This document shows, in pieces, positions 38,463 to 46,960 of a DNA stretch of 64,000 nt (the stretch's first letter is position 1; each line of letters begins with the position of its first letter). Made by a program: the position numbers and the translations under genes. The notes under the pieces are model-generated. The model saw nothing but the letters and a program-made list of their open reading frames with translations, was not told the DNA's origin and searched no databases. Origin of the DNA: Allobosea robiniae (GTDB lineage: Bacteria; Pseudomonadota; Alphaproteobacteria; Rhizobiales; Beijerinckiaceae); NCBI RefSeq assembly GCF_900102525.1, contig NZ_FNBZ01000008.1, positions 124,001 through 188,000 on the forward strand, read 5' to 3'.

Positions 38463-39182
38463 CTATCGCTGCTTCATAAGGACGTCCTTGGCCTGGTTGA
38501 CGCGAGCGGCAAGGCCGCTGGTGCCACCGGCATCCGGGTGGATGCGCTTCATCAGGGCCCGGTGGGCTTCGCGGACCGCCTCCTCGCCCGCCCCCGCCTG
38601 AAGCCCCAGGATATCGTAGGCCTCCTGCTGCGACATCGCGCCCGCGCCCGGCGCGCCGCCCTGCCCCGCGTCTCCGTCACGCTGAGCGTCTTCACGCCAG
38701 CCGGGCGACCGGCGGTCGAGATATGCCTCTAGCAGCCGCGCTCCGTCCGGATCGCGGGTGAGGCAGTCGCGCATCAGCGCGGCGAGATCGTCCGCGCCCA
38801 GGCTGTCGAGCACCCGCCCGGCATAGGGGCCGGCCGTGACGCGGCCACTCATCCCGCCGCTGTCGTGGTCGAGCTCCATCTCCAGCAGGGTGGAGTTGAC
38901 CTTCGAGGTCGCGCCCGCGGTCGGGCCGGCCCGATCGGCCCAGGGAAAGCGGATGCCGCCCGGCCCGGTCGCGCTCCAGCCGAGCAGCCAGGCGCCGACA
39001 CCGCCGAGGAAGATCGCCATGTCCATCCGGCCGCGCAGCATCAGGAGCCCGGCCACGCCGAGCGCAACGACACCACCACCGGTCTTCGCCAGCCGCGCCA
39101 GCACCTTGGGATTCGATCCGGCAAAGAACTTCGCCAGCCACCAGACCAGGATCAGCACGGCAACGCCGTAAAGCAGGCTCAC
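38463..39182 (-). CDS. Membrane-anchored DnaJ-domain protein
   Basis: A 239-residue protein with two N-terminal hydrophobic segments (around residues 3-20 and 38-70), a charged middle region, and a C-terminal J domain. The J domain is shown by AYDILGLQAGAGEEAVREAH and the HPD tripeptide in KRIHPDAGG, needed to stimulate DnaK. This layout resembles the TIM14/Pam18 group. The start is a GTG at 39182 overlapping the stop of the VWA-like gene by four bases, so the pair is translationally coupled. The client or partner is unknown. Confidence 0.85.
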   Translation of the reverse strand: MSLLYGVAVLILVWWLAKFFAGSNPKVLARLAKTGGGVVALGVAGLLMLRGRMDMAIFLGGVGAWLLGWSATGPGGIRFPWADRAGPTAGATSKVNSTLLEMELDHDSGGMSGRVTAGPYAGRVLDSLGADDLAALMRDCLTRDPDGARLLEAYLDRRSPGWREDAQRDGDAGQGGAPGAGAMSQQEAYDILGLQAGAGEEAVREAHRALMKRIHPDAGGTSGLAARVNQAKDVLMKQR

Positions 39183-39931
39183 CGGTGGCCTCCATCCATG
39201 GCAGCGATCAATCCTTTCACCGCCGTATTCGAGCCGGCGAGCCGCAGCATCGCCTCGCGTCCGCCGGCGGCATAGGCCGCCGCACCGCGCAGGAGGTCGA
39301 GCAGCGAACCCGGCGCGTTCACGTCGAAGCGGGCATGGGCGCCGCCGGTCAATCGCGCGATCGTCGCGAAGGCGCCGCTGGCCGCCGGATCATGCCCCTC
39401 CTGGAAGACGAAGCCGCGGATCCCGCGCAGGCCGAGCTCTCCCGCAAGCGCCGCCAGCGCATCGACATCCTCCTCCATCGCATCGCCGACATAGACGAAG
39501 GCCCGCACCGGCACGGCCTTCGCCTCATCGCGAACATGGCGCAGCACGCGGGCGATCTGGGTCTGCCCGCCCTCGCAGGCGATACCGCGCATCAGCCCGG
39601 TCAAGCGCGCGGGCTCGCCGACCCAGCCCGACGCGCGGCATTCGCCGATGCCCCGGAAATAGACGAGCTGCACAGCGAGCCCGCCGCCAGATTCCGATGT
39701 CCTGGAGGTGACCTCGAACATCCGCGCCTGCAGCGAGCAGGCGAGGTCCCAAGTCGGCTGGCGGCTCATCGTGGCGTCGAGTGCGAAGACCAGTCGCCCC
39801 GCCTGCCCGTTCGCCAGCGGCGCAAGCTGCTTCGCCGCACCGAGGAAACGGTCGATCTCGCCCGGCTGCGAATGCGTCGCCGGCGCGGTCGCTCCCGCCT
39901 TGCCGACCGCACGGTCCTTCCTCTCGCTCAT
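39179..39931 (-). CDS. VWA-like domain protein coupled to a DnaJ-like gene
   Basis: A 250-residue cytoplasmic protein with no signal or membrane segment. The segment RLVFALDATMSR (around residues 46-57) resembles the start of a von Willebrand A domain, with DATMS in place of the DxSxS metal site; VRAFVYVGDAMEEDVDAL resembles the later conserved aspartate region. I recognise no specific function. The ATG at 39931 follows AAGGGG. It overlaps the DnaJ-like gene by four bases and is divergent from panC, starting 93 bases away. Confidence 0.7.
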   Translation of the reverse strand: MSERKDRAVGKAGATAPATHSQPGEIDRFLGAAKQLAPLANGQAGRLVFALDATMSRQPTWDLACSLQARMFEVTSRTSESGGGLAVQLVYFRGIGECRASGWVGEPARLTGLMRGIACEGGQTQIARVLRHVRDEAKAVPVRAFVYVGDAMEEDVDALAALAGELGLRGIRGFVFQEGHDPAASGAFATIARLTGGAHARFDVNAPGSLLDLLRGAAAYAAGGREAMLRLAGSNTAVKGLIAAMDGGHR

Positions 39932-40024
39932 CGACCCCTTCGATCCGCCTGAATCATCCCCTGGCCCTGATATTGGCCATGGCGGCCGCATTTGCTACCC
40001 GTGCGCCCAACGGAGGATGCACGA

Positions 40025-40873
40025 GTGACTGGAATCACGATCTTCGAGACGGTTGCCGCGATGCGCGAGGCCGTCGCCGGCTGGCACGCTGCCGGCGAAA
40101 AGGTCGCGCTGGTGCCGACCATGGGCGCGCTGCACGAGGGCCATATCGCGCTGGTCACGGAAGGCCAGCGCCATGCGAAGCGCGTCATCGTCACGATCTT
40201 CGTCAACCCGACGCAATTCGCCCCGCATGAGGATTTCAAGAAATACCCGCGCACCTTCGACGACGATTGCGCCAAGCTCGTCGCAGCCGGTGCCGATGCG
40301 GTCTTCTTTCCCGCCGTCGAGGAAATGTACCCGGCCGGCTTCGCGACCCGCGTCCTGCTTCTGGGACCCGCTGCCGTCGGACTGGAGGACCGCTTCCGCC
40401 CGACGCATTTCGAGGGCGTCGCGACGATCTGCTGCAAGCTCTTCACGCAGTCGCGCGCCGACCATGCGATCTTCGGCGAGAAGGACTACCAGCAGCTCAA
40501 GGTCGTGACCCGCATGGCCGCTGATCTCGACCTCGGCATCGACGTCATCCCGCTCCCGACGATCCGCGAGGCCGACGGCCTCGCCATGTCCTCGCGCAAC
40601 CGCTATCTCTCGGAGGAGCACCGGGCATTGGCGCCCCTGCTGCATCAGGTGATGCAGGATCTCGCCGCCCGCCTCCGCAACCGCGACGACCTGCTCAAGG
40701 CGGTCACGGAGGCCCAGAACGCGATCATCACCGCCGGCTTCGAGCTCGACTACCTGGAAGCGCGCCATGCTGAGACGCTGGCACCCGTCGCCTCGCTGGC
40801 GGATGGGCCGATCCGCCTGATCCTCGCCGCCCGCATCGGCAGCACGCGCCTGCTCGACAATATTCCCGTCTAG
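40025..40873 (+). CDS. panC: Pantothenate synthetase
   Basis: This enzyme joins pantoate and beta-alanine with ATP to make pantothenate, the precursor of coenzyme A. The 282-residue protein has PTMGALHEGH (the HIGH-type ATP site, around residues 29-38), FVNPTQFAPHEDF, FGEKDYQQL and MSSRNRYLS. The start is a GTG at 40025 because GGAGG lies eight bases upstream; the open frame extends to 39992 without a site. No panB is nearby. Confidence 0.95.
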   Translation: MTGITIFETVAAMREAVAGWHAAGEKVALVPTMGALHEGHIALVTEGQRHAKRVIVTIFVNPTQFAPHEDFKKYPRTFDDDCAKLVAAGADAVFFPAVEEMYPAGFATRVLLLGPAAVGLEDRFRPTHFEGVATICCKLFTQSRADHAIFGEKDYQQLKVVTRMAADLDLGIDVIPLPTIREADGLAMSSRNRYLSEEHRALAPLLHQVMQDLAARLRNRDDLLKAVTEAQNAIITAGFELDYLEARHAETLAPVASLADGPIRLILAARIGSTRLLDNIPV

Positions 40874-40918
40874 CGGCGGCAACGCCACTCTTCGCCGGCT
40901 CGCGGAAGCAGGAGAGCC

Positions 40919-40968
40919 TTTGCCGACTTATCTTGATCATCAAGATAAATCAGGACAGTATCGGCAAA
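40919..40968. promoter_or_regulatory. Nested palindromes upstream of membrane protein-MarR pair
   Basis: The inner element TTATCTTGAT-C-ATCAAGATAA (40928-40948) is a perfect 21-base palindrome of the size bound by MarR dimers. An outer pair TTTGCCGA (40919-40926) and TCGGCAAA (40961-40968) encloses it. It lies 40-90 bases upstream of a membrane-protein gene that precedes a marR gene, so autorepression of both is likely. Confidence 0.65.
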
Positions 40969-41007
40969 ACCCTTTCAACTGACCGGCGCAGGACGGAGGC
41001 AACGCCC

Positions 41008-41460
41008 ATGGAGGTGCTTATCGGCATGGCGATCCTGGCAGCGGCGATCGGCATCGGCGGCGGGCTTTACGAGTTCGCCGTGCTCGATCCGGCCTGGCCG
41101 CACCGCCCGTCTCTGGTGCAGCCCCAGCATGGCGGAGTGTCCCGCAAACGCTTCTGGATATCGGTGCATGCCGTGTTCGAGCTTCTGCTGATCGCCGCGC
41201 TGGTGGCGGCCTGGCAGGCAGCCGGCATTCGGCAATGGCTTCTGACCGCGCTCGCCATCCATGCGGCGATGCGCATCTGGTCGGCGCTGGACTTCATCCC
41301 CAAGGCCCTCGCCTTCGAACGCGCGAGGGCTGACGACGTATCGCTCGAAGCGGCGCGGCGCTGGACCAGCCGAAGCCGCCTGCGAATGCCCCTCGATCTC
41401 GCGACGCTGGCAGCCTTGCTCATGGCGTTCCGGACAGCGCTCCACGGCACCGGCATCTGA
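41008..41460 (+). CDS. Uncharacterised four-helix membrane protein
   Basis: A 150-residue protein with about four hydrophobic helices, starting MEVLIGMAILAAAIGIGGG and including FWISVHAVFELLLIAALVAA. I do not recognise the family. The ATG at 41008 follows GGAGG. The stop is five bases before the MarR-family gene, and a perfect palindrome lies upstream, so it is probably the principal target of that regulator. That pattern is typical of inducible stress, efflux or envelope functions, but the sequence does not show which. Confidence 0.75.
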   Translation: MEVLIGMAILAAAIGIGGGLYEFAVLDPAWPHRPSLVQPQHGGVSRKRFWISVHAVFELLLIAALVAAWQAAGIRQWLLTALAIHAAMRIWSALDFIPKALAFERARADDVSLEAARRWTSRSRLRMPLDLATLAALLMAFRTALHGTGI

Positions 41461-41465
41461 CCGCC

Positions 41466-41963
41466 ATGTCGGATCGCGACAAGGATGCGCTCTTGCGGCA
41501 GCTCGGTGAGGCCGTCAGACGCATGGGCGCGCAGAGCGTGCTCAGCGGCGCCGCCATGGCCAGGCATGTCGGGCTGCACCCGACTGATCTGGAGGTGCTC
41601 GACCTCGTCTTCCTGCGCGAAACCGTCACGGCCGGCGAGCTCGCTGCCGCCACCGGCCTGACCTCGGGCTCGGTCACGGCGCTCATCGATCGACTGGAAC
41701 GGCGTGGCTATGTCACCCGTCGCAGGGACGCAGCCGATCGGAGGCGGGTACTGATCAGCGTCGTGCGGGCAGCGACAGCCCCGATCGAAGCCGCCTATGA
41801 GCCGCGCAGGATCGCGATGCAGGCGCTTTGGTCGAGCTTCGACGACCAGACGTTACAGGGCGTCACCGACTTCCTGGCACGCAGCACGGAACTGCTCGCC
41901 CGCTGCACCCGGGACCTCGCCACGCCGGCTCCAGCCGTATCCGATACAACCGAACCGCGCTGA
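41466..41963 (+). CDS. MarR-family transcriptional regulator
   Basis: A 165-residue winged-helix regulator. The helix-turn-helix region GELAAATGLTSGSVTALIDR (around residues 58-77) and the wing YVTRRRDAADRRRVLISV are typical of MarR. The C-terminal part departs from the usual dimer helices and ends in an Ala/Pro-rich tail. The ligand is unknown. It is co-transcribed with the membrane protein immediately upstream and probably binds the palindrome at 40928-40948. Confidence 0.87.
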   Translation: MSDRDKDALLRQLGEAVRRMGAQSVLSGAAMARHVGLHPTDLEVLDLVFLRETVTAGELAAATGLTSGSVTALIDRLERRGYVTRRRDAADRRRVLISVVRAATAPIEAAYEPRRIAMQALWSSFDDQTLQGVTDFLARSTELLARCTRDLATPAPAVSDTTEPR

Positions 41964-41978
41964 TGCGCGGCCTGCCTG

Positions 41979-42416
41979 CTACAACAATCCCAGCCCCGCC
42001 AGCTCGCGCCGCAGCTCTTCCGGCATCTCGCCGAGATCGCCGCCATGCTCGGAGAGATCGCGCGGCGCGTCTTTCGCCTGCAGATAGCGCCAGCCCTGGA
42101 AGGGGCGGAACGGCCGCGGCTCGACCGGCACCACGATCGGCTCCATCACCAGATGGCAGCGGCCGATGCCGTCCGCGTCGGTGAAGGGGCGGATATCCAT
42201 CAGGCGCTGGCGGGCCGAGATCTGGCCCTTGATCACCCAGTAGAGCGAGCCGCCGCTGAGAATCTCCTCGATCTTCTTCGGCACCATCCGCGTGGTGTGC
42301 AATTGCTCGGCCGGCTCGCCGCGGGCACGGCGCTGCGCCTGGCGTTCAGCGATCCATTCCTCAAGATCAACGATCGATTCGGCGCCGACGCAGAGCTTGA
42401 GCAGATGAAGGGACAT
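41979..42416 (-). CDS. DUF1489 family protein
   Basis: A 145-residue cytoplasmic protein of the DUF1489 family, found mostly in alphaproteobacteria. It begins MSLHLLKLCVGAESIVDLEE and contains HTTRMVPKKIEEILSGGSLY and GQISARQRLMDI, the conserved core. The function is unknown. It is convergent with the MarR gene, with 15 bases between the stops. Confidence 0.85.
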   Translation of the reverse strand: MSLHLLKLCVGAESIVDLEEWIAERQAQRRARGEPAEQLHTTRMVPKKIEEILSGGSLYWVIKGQISARQRLMDIRPFTDADGIGRCHLVMEPIVVPVEPRPFRPFQGWRYLQAKDAPRDLSEHGGDLGEMPEELRRELAGLGLL

Positions 42417-42480
42417 GACCTCAAAATAGGCCTGCGCCGGCCGCCAGGCCAGTCTCTGCTACGCTTCTCCACAGCCCGGC

Positions 42481-42837
42481 TCAGGCCCGATGGGCCAGCA
42501 CGTTGACGAGCCGCCCGAACGGGTCGCGCAGGAAGAAGCGCCGGACACCCCAAGGCTCGTCGACCGGACCATATGTGATCGCATGACCGGCGGCACGCGC
42601 TCGATCGAGCACCGCATCGAGATCGTCGACCTCGATGGAGAGATCGGGCACCGGCGCGCCCGAGCCGCCTTCGCTGGCGAAGCTCAATTGCGGCGCGCCC
42701 GATACGACTTCAGCCGCATAAGTCTGAATCCAGCCATGATCCATGGCGAGGGTGAGGCCGAAGAGATCGCCATAGAACGCTTGCGCCAGCCCTGGCTCCG
42801 CGGTTGCGATGTTCGCGACGATTCGCTTCACGATCAT
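42481..42837 (-). CDS. VOC (glyoxalase/bleomycin-resistance) family protein
   Basis: A 118-residue single vicinal-oxygen-chelate domain. The beginning IVANIATAEPGLAQAFYGDL and the end FFLRDPFGRLVNVLAHR are typical of the family. The substrate is unknown. The gene starts only 33 bases from the divergent SDR gene, so any promoters must overlap coding sequence. Confidence 0.82.
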   Translation of the reverse strand: MIVKRIVANIATAEPGLAQAFYGDLFGLTLAMDHGWIQTYAAEVVSGAPQLSFASEGGSGAPVPDLSIEVDDLDAVLDRARAAGHAITYGPVDEPWGVRRFFLRDPFGRLVNVLAHRA

Positions 42838-42870
42838 TCCGACCTCCCGAACCAGACACGGACGCTTCCC

Positions 42871-43638
42871 ATGCGCGGACTAGCAGGCAAGGCCATCCTC
42901 GTCACCGGCTCCTCCACCGGCATCGGCTTCGCGATGGCCGAGCGTCTCGTCACTGAGGGCGCCAGAGTGTTGATCCACGGCCGCGACGCCGCCGAAGTCG
43001 ATGCCGCCGTCGCCAAGCTCGGCGCCGCGGCCGCCGGCGCGACCGGCGATCTCGCGGAGCCCGCAACCGCGCAAGCCGTCGTCGATGCGACGATCGCAGC
43101 CTTCGGCCGCATCGACGGGCTCGTCAACAATGCCGGAATCTATCCGCGCGGCATTCTCACCGAGACCACCGCCGCCTTCTTCGACCATATGTTCGCGATC
43201 AACACCCGCGCGCCCCTGCTTTGCGCCGAGGCTGCCATCCGCGCCTTCCGCGCCCAGAAATCGCCCGGTGCGATCGTCACCGTCGGCTCGATCAACGCCT
43301 ATTGCGGCCTCTCGAACCTCACGGTCTATTCGATGTCGAAGGGCGCACTGATGACGATGACGCGCAACCTCGCCAATACGCTCGGCCCCGAACGCATCCG
43401 CGCCAACCAGCTCAATGTCGGCTGGACCTGGACCGCCAACGAGGACGCGACCCAGCAGCGCGAGGGTCGCAAGCCCGGCTGGCAGAACCATCTGCCGCTG
43501 CGCGACGCCCCGACAGGCCGGATCATGCAGCCGGAGGAGATCGCCGCCCACACCGCCTTCTGGCTCTCCGAGGACAGCGCGCCAGTCTCCGGCCAGATCT
43601 ACGAGGCCGAGCAGTTCCCGGTGATCGGCCGCGGATGA
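42871..43638 (+). CDS. SDR-family oxidoreductase
   Basis: A 255-residue short-chain dehydrogenase/reductase. The nucleotide-binding motif is TGSSTGIG (around residues 12-19), NNAG is present (around 89), and the catalytic serine and YxxxK are in GSINAYCGLSNLTVYSMSK. The C-terminal segment after residue 180 (GWTWTANEDATQQREGRKPG) is a variant substrate loop. The substrate is unknown. Its stop overlaps the start of the APH(6)-like kinase by four bases, so the two are translated together. Confidence 0.88.
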   Translation: MRGLAGKAILVTGSSTGIGFAMAERLVTEGARVLIHGRDAAEVDAAVAKLGAAAAGATGDLAEPATAQAVVDATIAAFGRIDGLVNNAGIYPRGILTETTAAFFDHMFAINTRAPLLCAEAAIRAFRAQKSPGAIVTVGSINAYCGLSNLTVYSMSKGALMTMTRNLANTLGPERIRANQLNVGWTWTANEDATQQREGRKPGWQNHLPLRDAPTGRIMQPEEIAAHTAFWLSEDSAPVSGQIYEAEQFPVIGRG

Positions 43639-44480
43639 GCGACCTCTCCGCGAAGGTTTTCGACCCCTGGCTGATCCGCTGGGGTCTCATTCCGGACGGC
43701 GAGCCGATCAGGACCCATGCCAGCCACCTGCTGCCCGTCCTGCAAGGCAGCGCGCCTGCCATGCTGAAGCTGCCCGAGATCGAGGACGAGCGGCGCGGCT
43801 ACCTGCCGCTGGAATACTGGAACGGCGACGGCGCCGCCCGCCTGCTCGCCCGCAGCGAGAACGGCGAGGCCATGCTGATCGAGCGTGCCACCGGAAAGCG
43901 CTCGCTGGCAGCCATGGCCCGCAGCGGCTCTACCGGAGACGACCACGCCACCGCCATCCTCTGCGACGCCATTGCGGCTCTTCAGAAACCGCGCGGCCCG
44001 GCGCCAGCCGGACTGATCGCGCTCGACACCTGGTTCAGGGACCTCTTTCCGGCGGCGGCGAAGCACGGCGGCCTGCTCGCCCGCGCTGCGGCGGAAGCGA
44101 GCGTGCTCCTGCCCGCCCAGCAGGAGATCCTGCCGCTCCATGCCGACCTGCATCACGACAATGTCCTCGATTTCGAGGCTCGCGGCTGGCTCGCCATCGA
44201 TCCGAAAGCGGTGATCGGCGACCGCGCCTTCGAATATACGATCCTGTTCTGCGACCCCGACCTCGCCGATCCCGAGCCGCCGGTTGCCGTCGCGACGGGC
44301 GCCTTCGAGCGTCGGCTGGAGATCGTGCTGGCGAAGTCGGGGCTGGAGCGTCAGCGCCTGCTGCGCTGGATCATCGCCTGGTGCGGGTTGTCGGCAAGCT
44401 GGTTCCTCGAGGACGAGGACCCGCTGGCGGAGGTCAATCTGACGATTTTAGCAAAGGCAGCTGCGGCGCTGGCCGACTAG
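43635..44480 (+). CDS. APH(6)/streptomycin kinase-like phosphotransferase
   Basis: A 281-residue protein of the aminoglycoside/hydroxyurea resistance kinase family, whose known members phosphorylate streptomycin or hydroxyurea. The catalytic loop reads LHADLHHDNVLDF (HxDxxxxN pattern) and the metal-binding loop AIDPKAVIGD matches the family. A resistance phenotype is not implied: many chromosomal members have unknown metabolic substrates. It is translationally coupled to an SDR gene, which suggests a shared metabolic role. A 95-bp palindromic repeat begins four bases after its stop. Confidence 0.8.
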   Translation: MSDLSAKVFDPWLIRWGLIPDGEPIRTHASHLLPVLQGSAPAMLKLPEIEDERRGYLPLEYWNGDGAARLLARSENGEAMLIERATGKRSLAAMARSGSTGDDHATAILCDAIAALQKPRGPAPAGLIALDTWFRDLFPAAAKHGGLLARAAAEASVLLPAQQEILPLHADLHHDNVLDFEARGWLAIDPKAVIGDRAFEYTILFCDPDLADPEPPVAVATGAFERRLEIVLAKSGLERQRLLRWIIAWCGLSASWFLEDEDPLAEVNLTILAKAAAALAD

Positions 44481-44483
44481 CGT

Positions 44484-44578
44484 GCCGTCATGCTCGCCCT
44501 TGTGGCGAGCATCCACGTCTTGACCACCGCACTTGATGAAGGAGGGCGTGGATGGTCGGGACAAGCCCGACCATGACG
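44484..44578. repeat. 95-bp palindromic repeat, copy 2
   Basis: Same length and ends as the repeat at 28677-28771, with differences mainly in the middle. The hairpins ATGCTCGCC/GGCGAGCAT and ATGGTCGGG/CCCGACCAT are conserved. It lies between the convergent kinase-like and mccA genes. Confidence 0.8.
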
Positions 44579-44634
44579 AAAACGGCCTGAATCAAAACCT
44601 CAGCAATCGCCAGCAAGCGATTCCGCCGACTCAG

Positions 44635-46620
44635 CTATTCCCCCAGCACAACCACCTTCGCGCCCTCGGCCACCTGCCCGCCCGGCTCGCCCACGACCTC
44701 GCTGACAATGCCGTCGCGCGGGGCGGTCAGGACATGCTCCATCTTCATCGCCTCGACGATGGCAAGGCGCTGGCCCTTGGTCACCGCCTCGCCCGGCGCC
44801 ACGAAGAGCGCCACGAGCTTGCCGTGCATCGGCGCCTTGACCACGCCGCCGGAGCCCGCCGCCGCATCGAGGTCGACACTGAACGGATCGAACAGCGACA
44901 CGGCCGTCTGCCGGCCGCGGTGCAGCGCGAACCAGGTGCCGCCCTCGCCTTCGGCCAGCGCGATCTCGTGCTCGCCTTCGCCGATCTCGTGACCGGGCAG
45001 GCTGACGCGCGCATCGTCGCCATGCCATTCGATCCGCGCTTCGATGCGCTCGCCATCGACCGTCAGCGGCAGGCCGAGCGGCTGGCGCGGCATCAGCGAG
45101 AAGGCGTCGGGATCGAGCCAGGGCGAGCGCGCTTCGCCCTCCGCCCGCCCGGCAGCCGCGATCATGCCCGCCGCCTGCCGCTCCTCCTCGAGGTGCAAGG
45201 CGGCAGCCGCCACCGCAGCCGCATCGAGCGGCTGCGGCTCGGCGCCGAGCGCGCTGATATTGCGGTCTATGAAGCCGGTATCGAACGGGCCTTTCCGGAA
45301 GCCTTCCGCTTCGGTCAGCTTCTTCAGGAAGGCGAGATTGGTGCGCGGGCCGGCCACCACCGTCTGGCCCAAAGCCGCGCCCAGCCGGTCGAGCGCCTCG
45401 TCCCTGGTAGACCCGTGGGCGATCACCTTGGCGATCATCGGGTCGTAGAACGGCGTCACGGTATCGCCGGCCTCGACGCCGGTATCGATGCGGATGCCCT
45501 CGCCCTCCGGGAATTGCAGCGCCCAGAGCTTGCCGGTCGAAGGCAGGAAGCCTTTCTCGGGGTCCTCGGCATAAAGCCGCGCCTCGACCGCATGGCCCTT
45601 GGCCGAGACATCGGCCTGCGTGAAGCCGAGCGGCTCGCCGGCGGCGACCTTCAACTGCAACTCGACGAGATCGAGCCCGGTGATCGCCTCCGTCACCGGA
45701 TGCTCGACCTGGAGACGCGTATTCATCTCCATGAACCAGAAGCCATCGGCCTTCAGCCCGTCGCGCCCGTCGGCAATGAACTCGACCGTGCCGGCCCCGA
45801 CATAGCCGACGGCCTTGGCGGCTTCCGTCGCGGCCTTGCCCATGGCGGCGCGGACCTCGGCGCTCATGCCCGGCGCCGGCGCCTCCTCGATCACCTTCTG
45901 GTGGCGCCGCTGCAGCGAGCAGTCGCGCTCGTAGAGGTGGACGACATTGCCATGGCTGTCGCCGAACACCTGGATTTCGACATGGCGCGGCGAGAGCACG
46001 TATTTCTCGACTAGCACGCGCGCATCGCCGAAGGCGTTCTTGCCCTCACGCTGGGCGCTGGTCAGCGCATCGTCGAAATCCTCGGGCCGGTCGACCTTCT
46101 TCATGCCCTTGCCGCCGCCGCCGGCGACCGCCTTGATCAGCACGGGGTAGCCGATGCGCCGCGCTTCCGAGCGGAGGAAATCGGCGCCCTGCTCGGCGCC
46201 GTGATAGCCCGGCACCACCGGCACATCGGCTTTCTCGACCAGCGCCTTGGCGGCATCCTTCAGGCCCATGGCCCGGATGGCCGAGGCGGGTGGGCCAACG
46301 AAGACGATGCCCGCAGCAGCGCAAGACTCGGCGAATTCCGCATTCTCGGAGAGGAAACCATAGCCCGGATGGATGCAGGCAGCGCCCGCTTCCTTCGCCA
46401 CGGCGAGAATCTTGTCGGCGTCGAGATAGCTCTCGCGGGCGGGGGCCGGGCCGATATGGTAGGCCTCGTCCGCCATCTCGACGAACAACGCCTCGGCATC
46501 GGCGTCCGAATAGACGGCGATGGTGCGCAGGCCCAGCCGCTTCGCCGTGCGGATCACCCGGCAGGCGATCTCGCCGCGATTGGCGATCAGGATGGAGGGC
46601 AGCTTGGCGGCGATCGTCAT
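44635..46620 (-). CDS. mccA: Biotin-carboxylase/biotin-carrier subunit of methylcrotonyl-CoA carboxylase
   Basis: The alpha subunit carries biotin carboxylase and biotin carrier activities of an acyl-CoA carboxylase. The 661-residue protein has IANRGEIACRVIRTAKRLG, the ATP-grasp glycine loop AVAGGGGKGMKKV, FMEMNTRLQVEHPVTE, and the biotinylation motif EAMKMEH (Lys about residue 626). The methylcrotonyl assignment (leucine breakdown) over acetyl- or propionyl-CoA is based on length, layout and the presence in this window of mccB and isovaleryl-CoA dehydrogenase. The ATG at 46620 removes an unlikely N-terminal extension. Confidence 0.88.
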   Translation of the reverse strand: MTIAAKLPSILIANRGEIACRVIRTAKRLGLRTIAVYSDADAEALFVEMADEAYHIGPAPARESYLDADKILAVAKEAGAACIHPGYGFLSENAEFAESCAAAGIVFVGPPASAIRAMGLKDAAKALVEKADVPVVPGYHGAEQGADFLRSEARRIGYPVLIKAVAGGGGKGMKKVDRPEDFDDALTSAQREGKNAFGDARVLVEKYVLSPRHVEIQVFGDSHGNVVHLYERDCSLQRRHQKVIEEAPAPGMSAEVRAAMGKAATEAAKAVGYVGAGTVEFIADGRDGLKADGFWFMEMNTRLQVEHPVTEAITGLDLVELQLKVAAGEPLGFTQADVSAKGHAVEARLYAEDPEKGFLPSTGKLWALQFPEGEGIRIDTGVEAGDTVTPFYDPMIAKVIAHGSTRDEALDRLGAALGQTVVAGPRTNLAFLKKLTEAEGFRKGPFDTGFIDRNISALGAEPQPLDAAAVAAAALHLEEERQAAGMIAAAGRAEGEARSPWLDPDAFSLMPRQPLGLPLTVDGERIEARIEWHGDDARVSLPGHEIGEGEHEIALAEGEGGTWFALHRGRQTAVSLFDPFSVDLDAAAGSGGVVKAPMHGKLVALFVAPGEAVTKGQRLAIVEAMKMEHVLTAPRDGIVSEVVGEPGGQVAEGAKVVVLGE

Positions 46621-46960
46621 GGCGGCGGCATCCTCAGGAGACGTGCCGCCTTTATAGCCCGCCCGCCGCGTCTGTCTGCGCCTTGTTGCGCACAATTGCC
46701 TCTACCTAATCCAACACAACGAGAGAGCGATCCCAGATCGAAAGCGCAACCTATGCGCCTGTGCGGTGCGCGCCCTCGATCTTTGATGAACTTCGAAAGC
46801 CGCTTCTCAAACATGGAGAGACGGCATGTGGGATTTCGATTTTCAGTTGCGGCGCCGAAAGCGCCTTCGTGGCAAAGGTTGGCGGGGCTGTCTATGTCTC
46901 GCGCTTTACACAGCGCGCTGGCCAACGGCAGTCTTCGTCGCAAATCACCTGAGCGAGCTG
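46621..46960. other. Intergenic region upstream of mccA
   Basis: About 340 bases, lower in GC than the flanks. It presumably holds the mccA promoter. A 55-codon plus-strand frame (46826-46993, with GGAGAG upstream) is possible but overlaps the 3' end of the next gene and resembles nothing I know. Confidence 0.4.
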
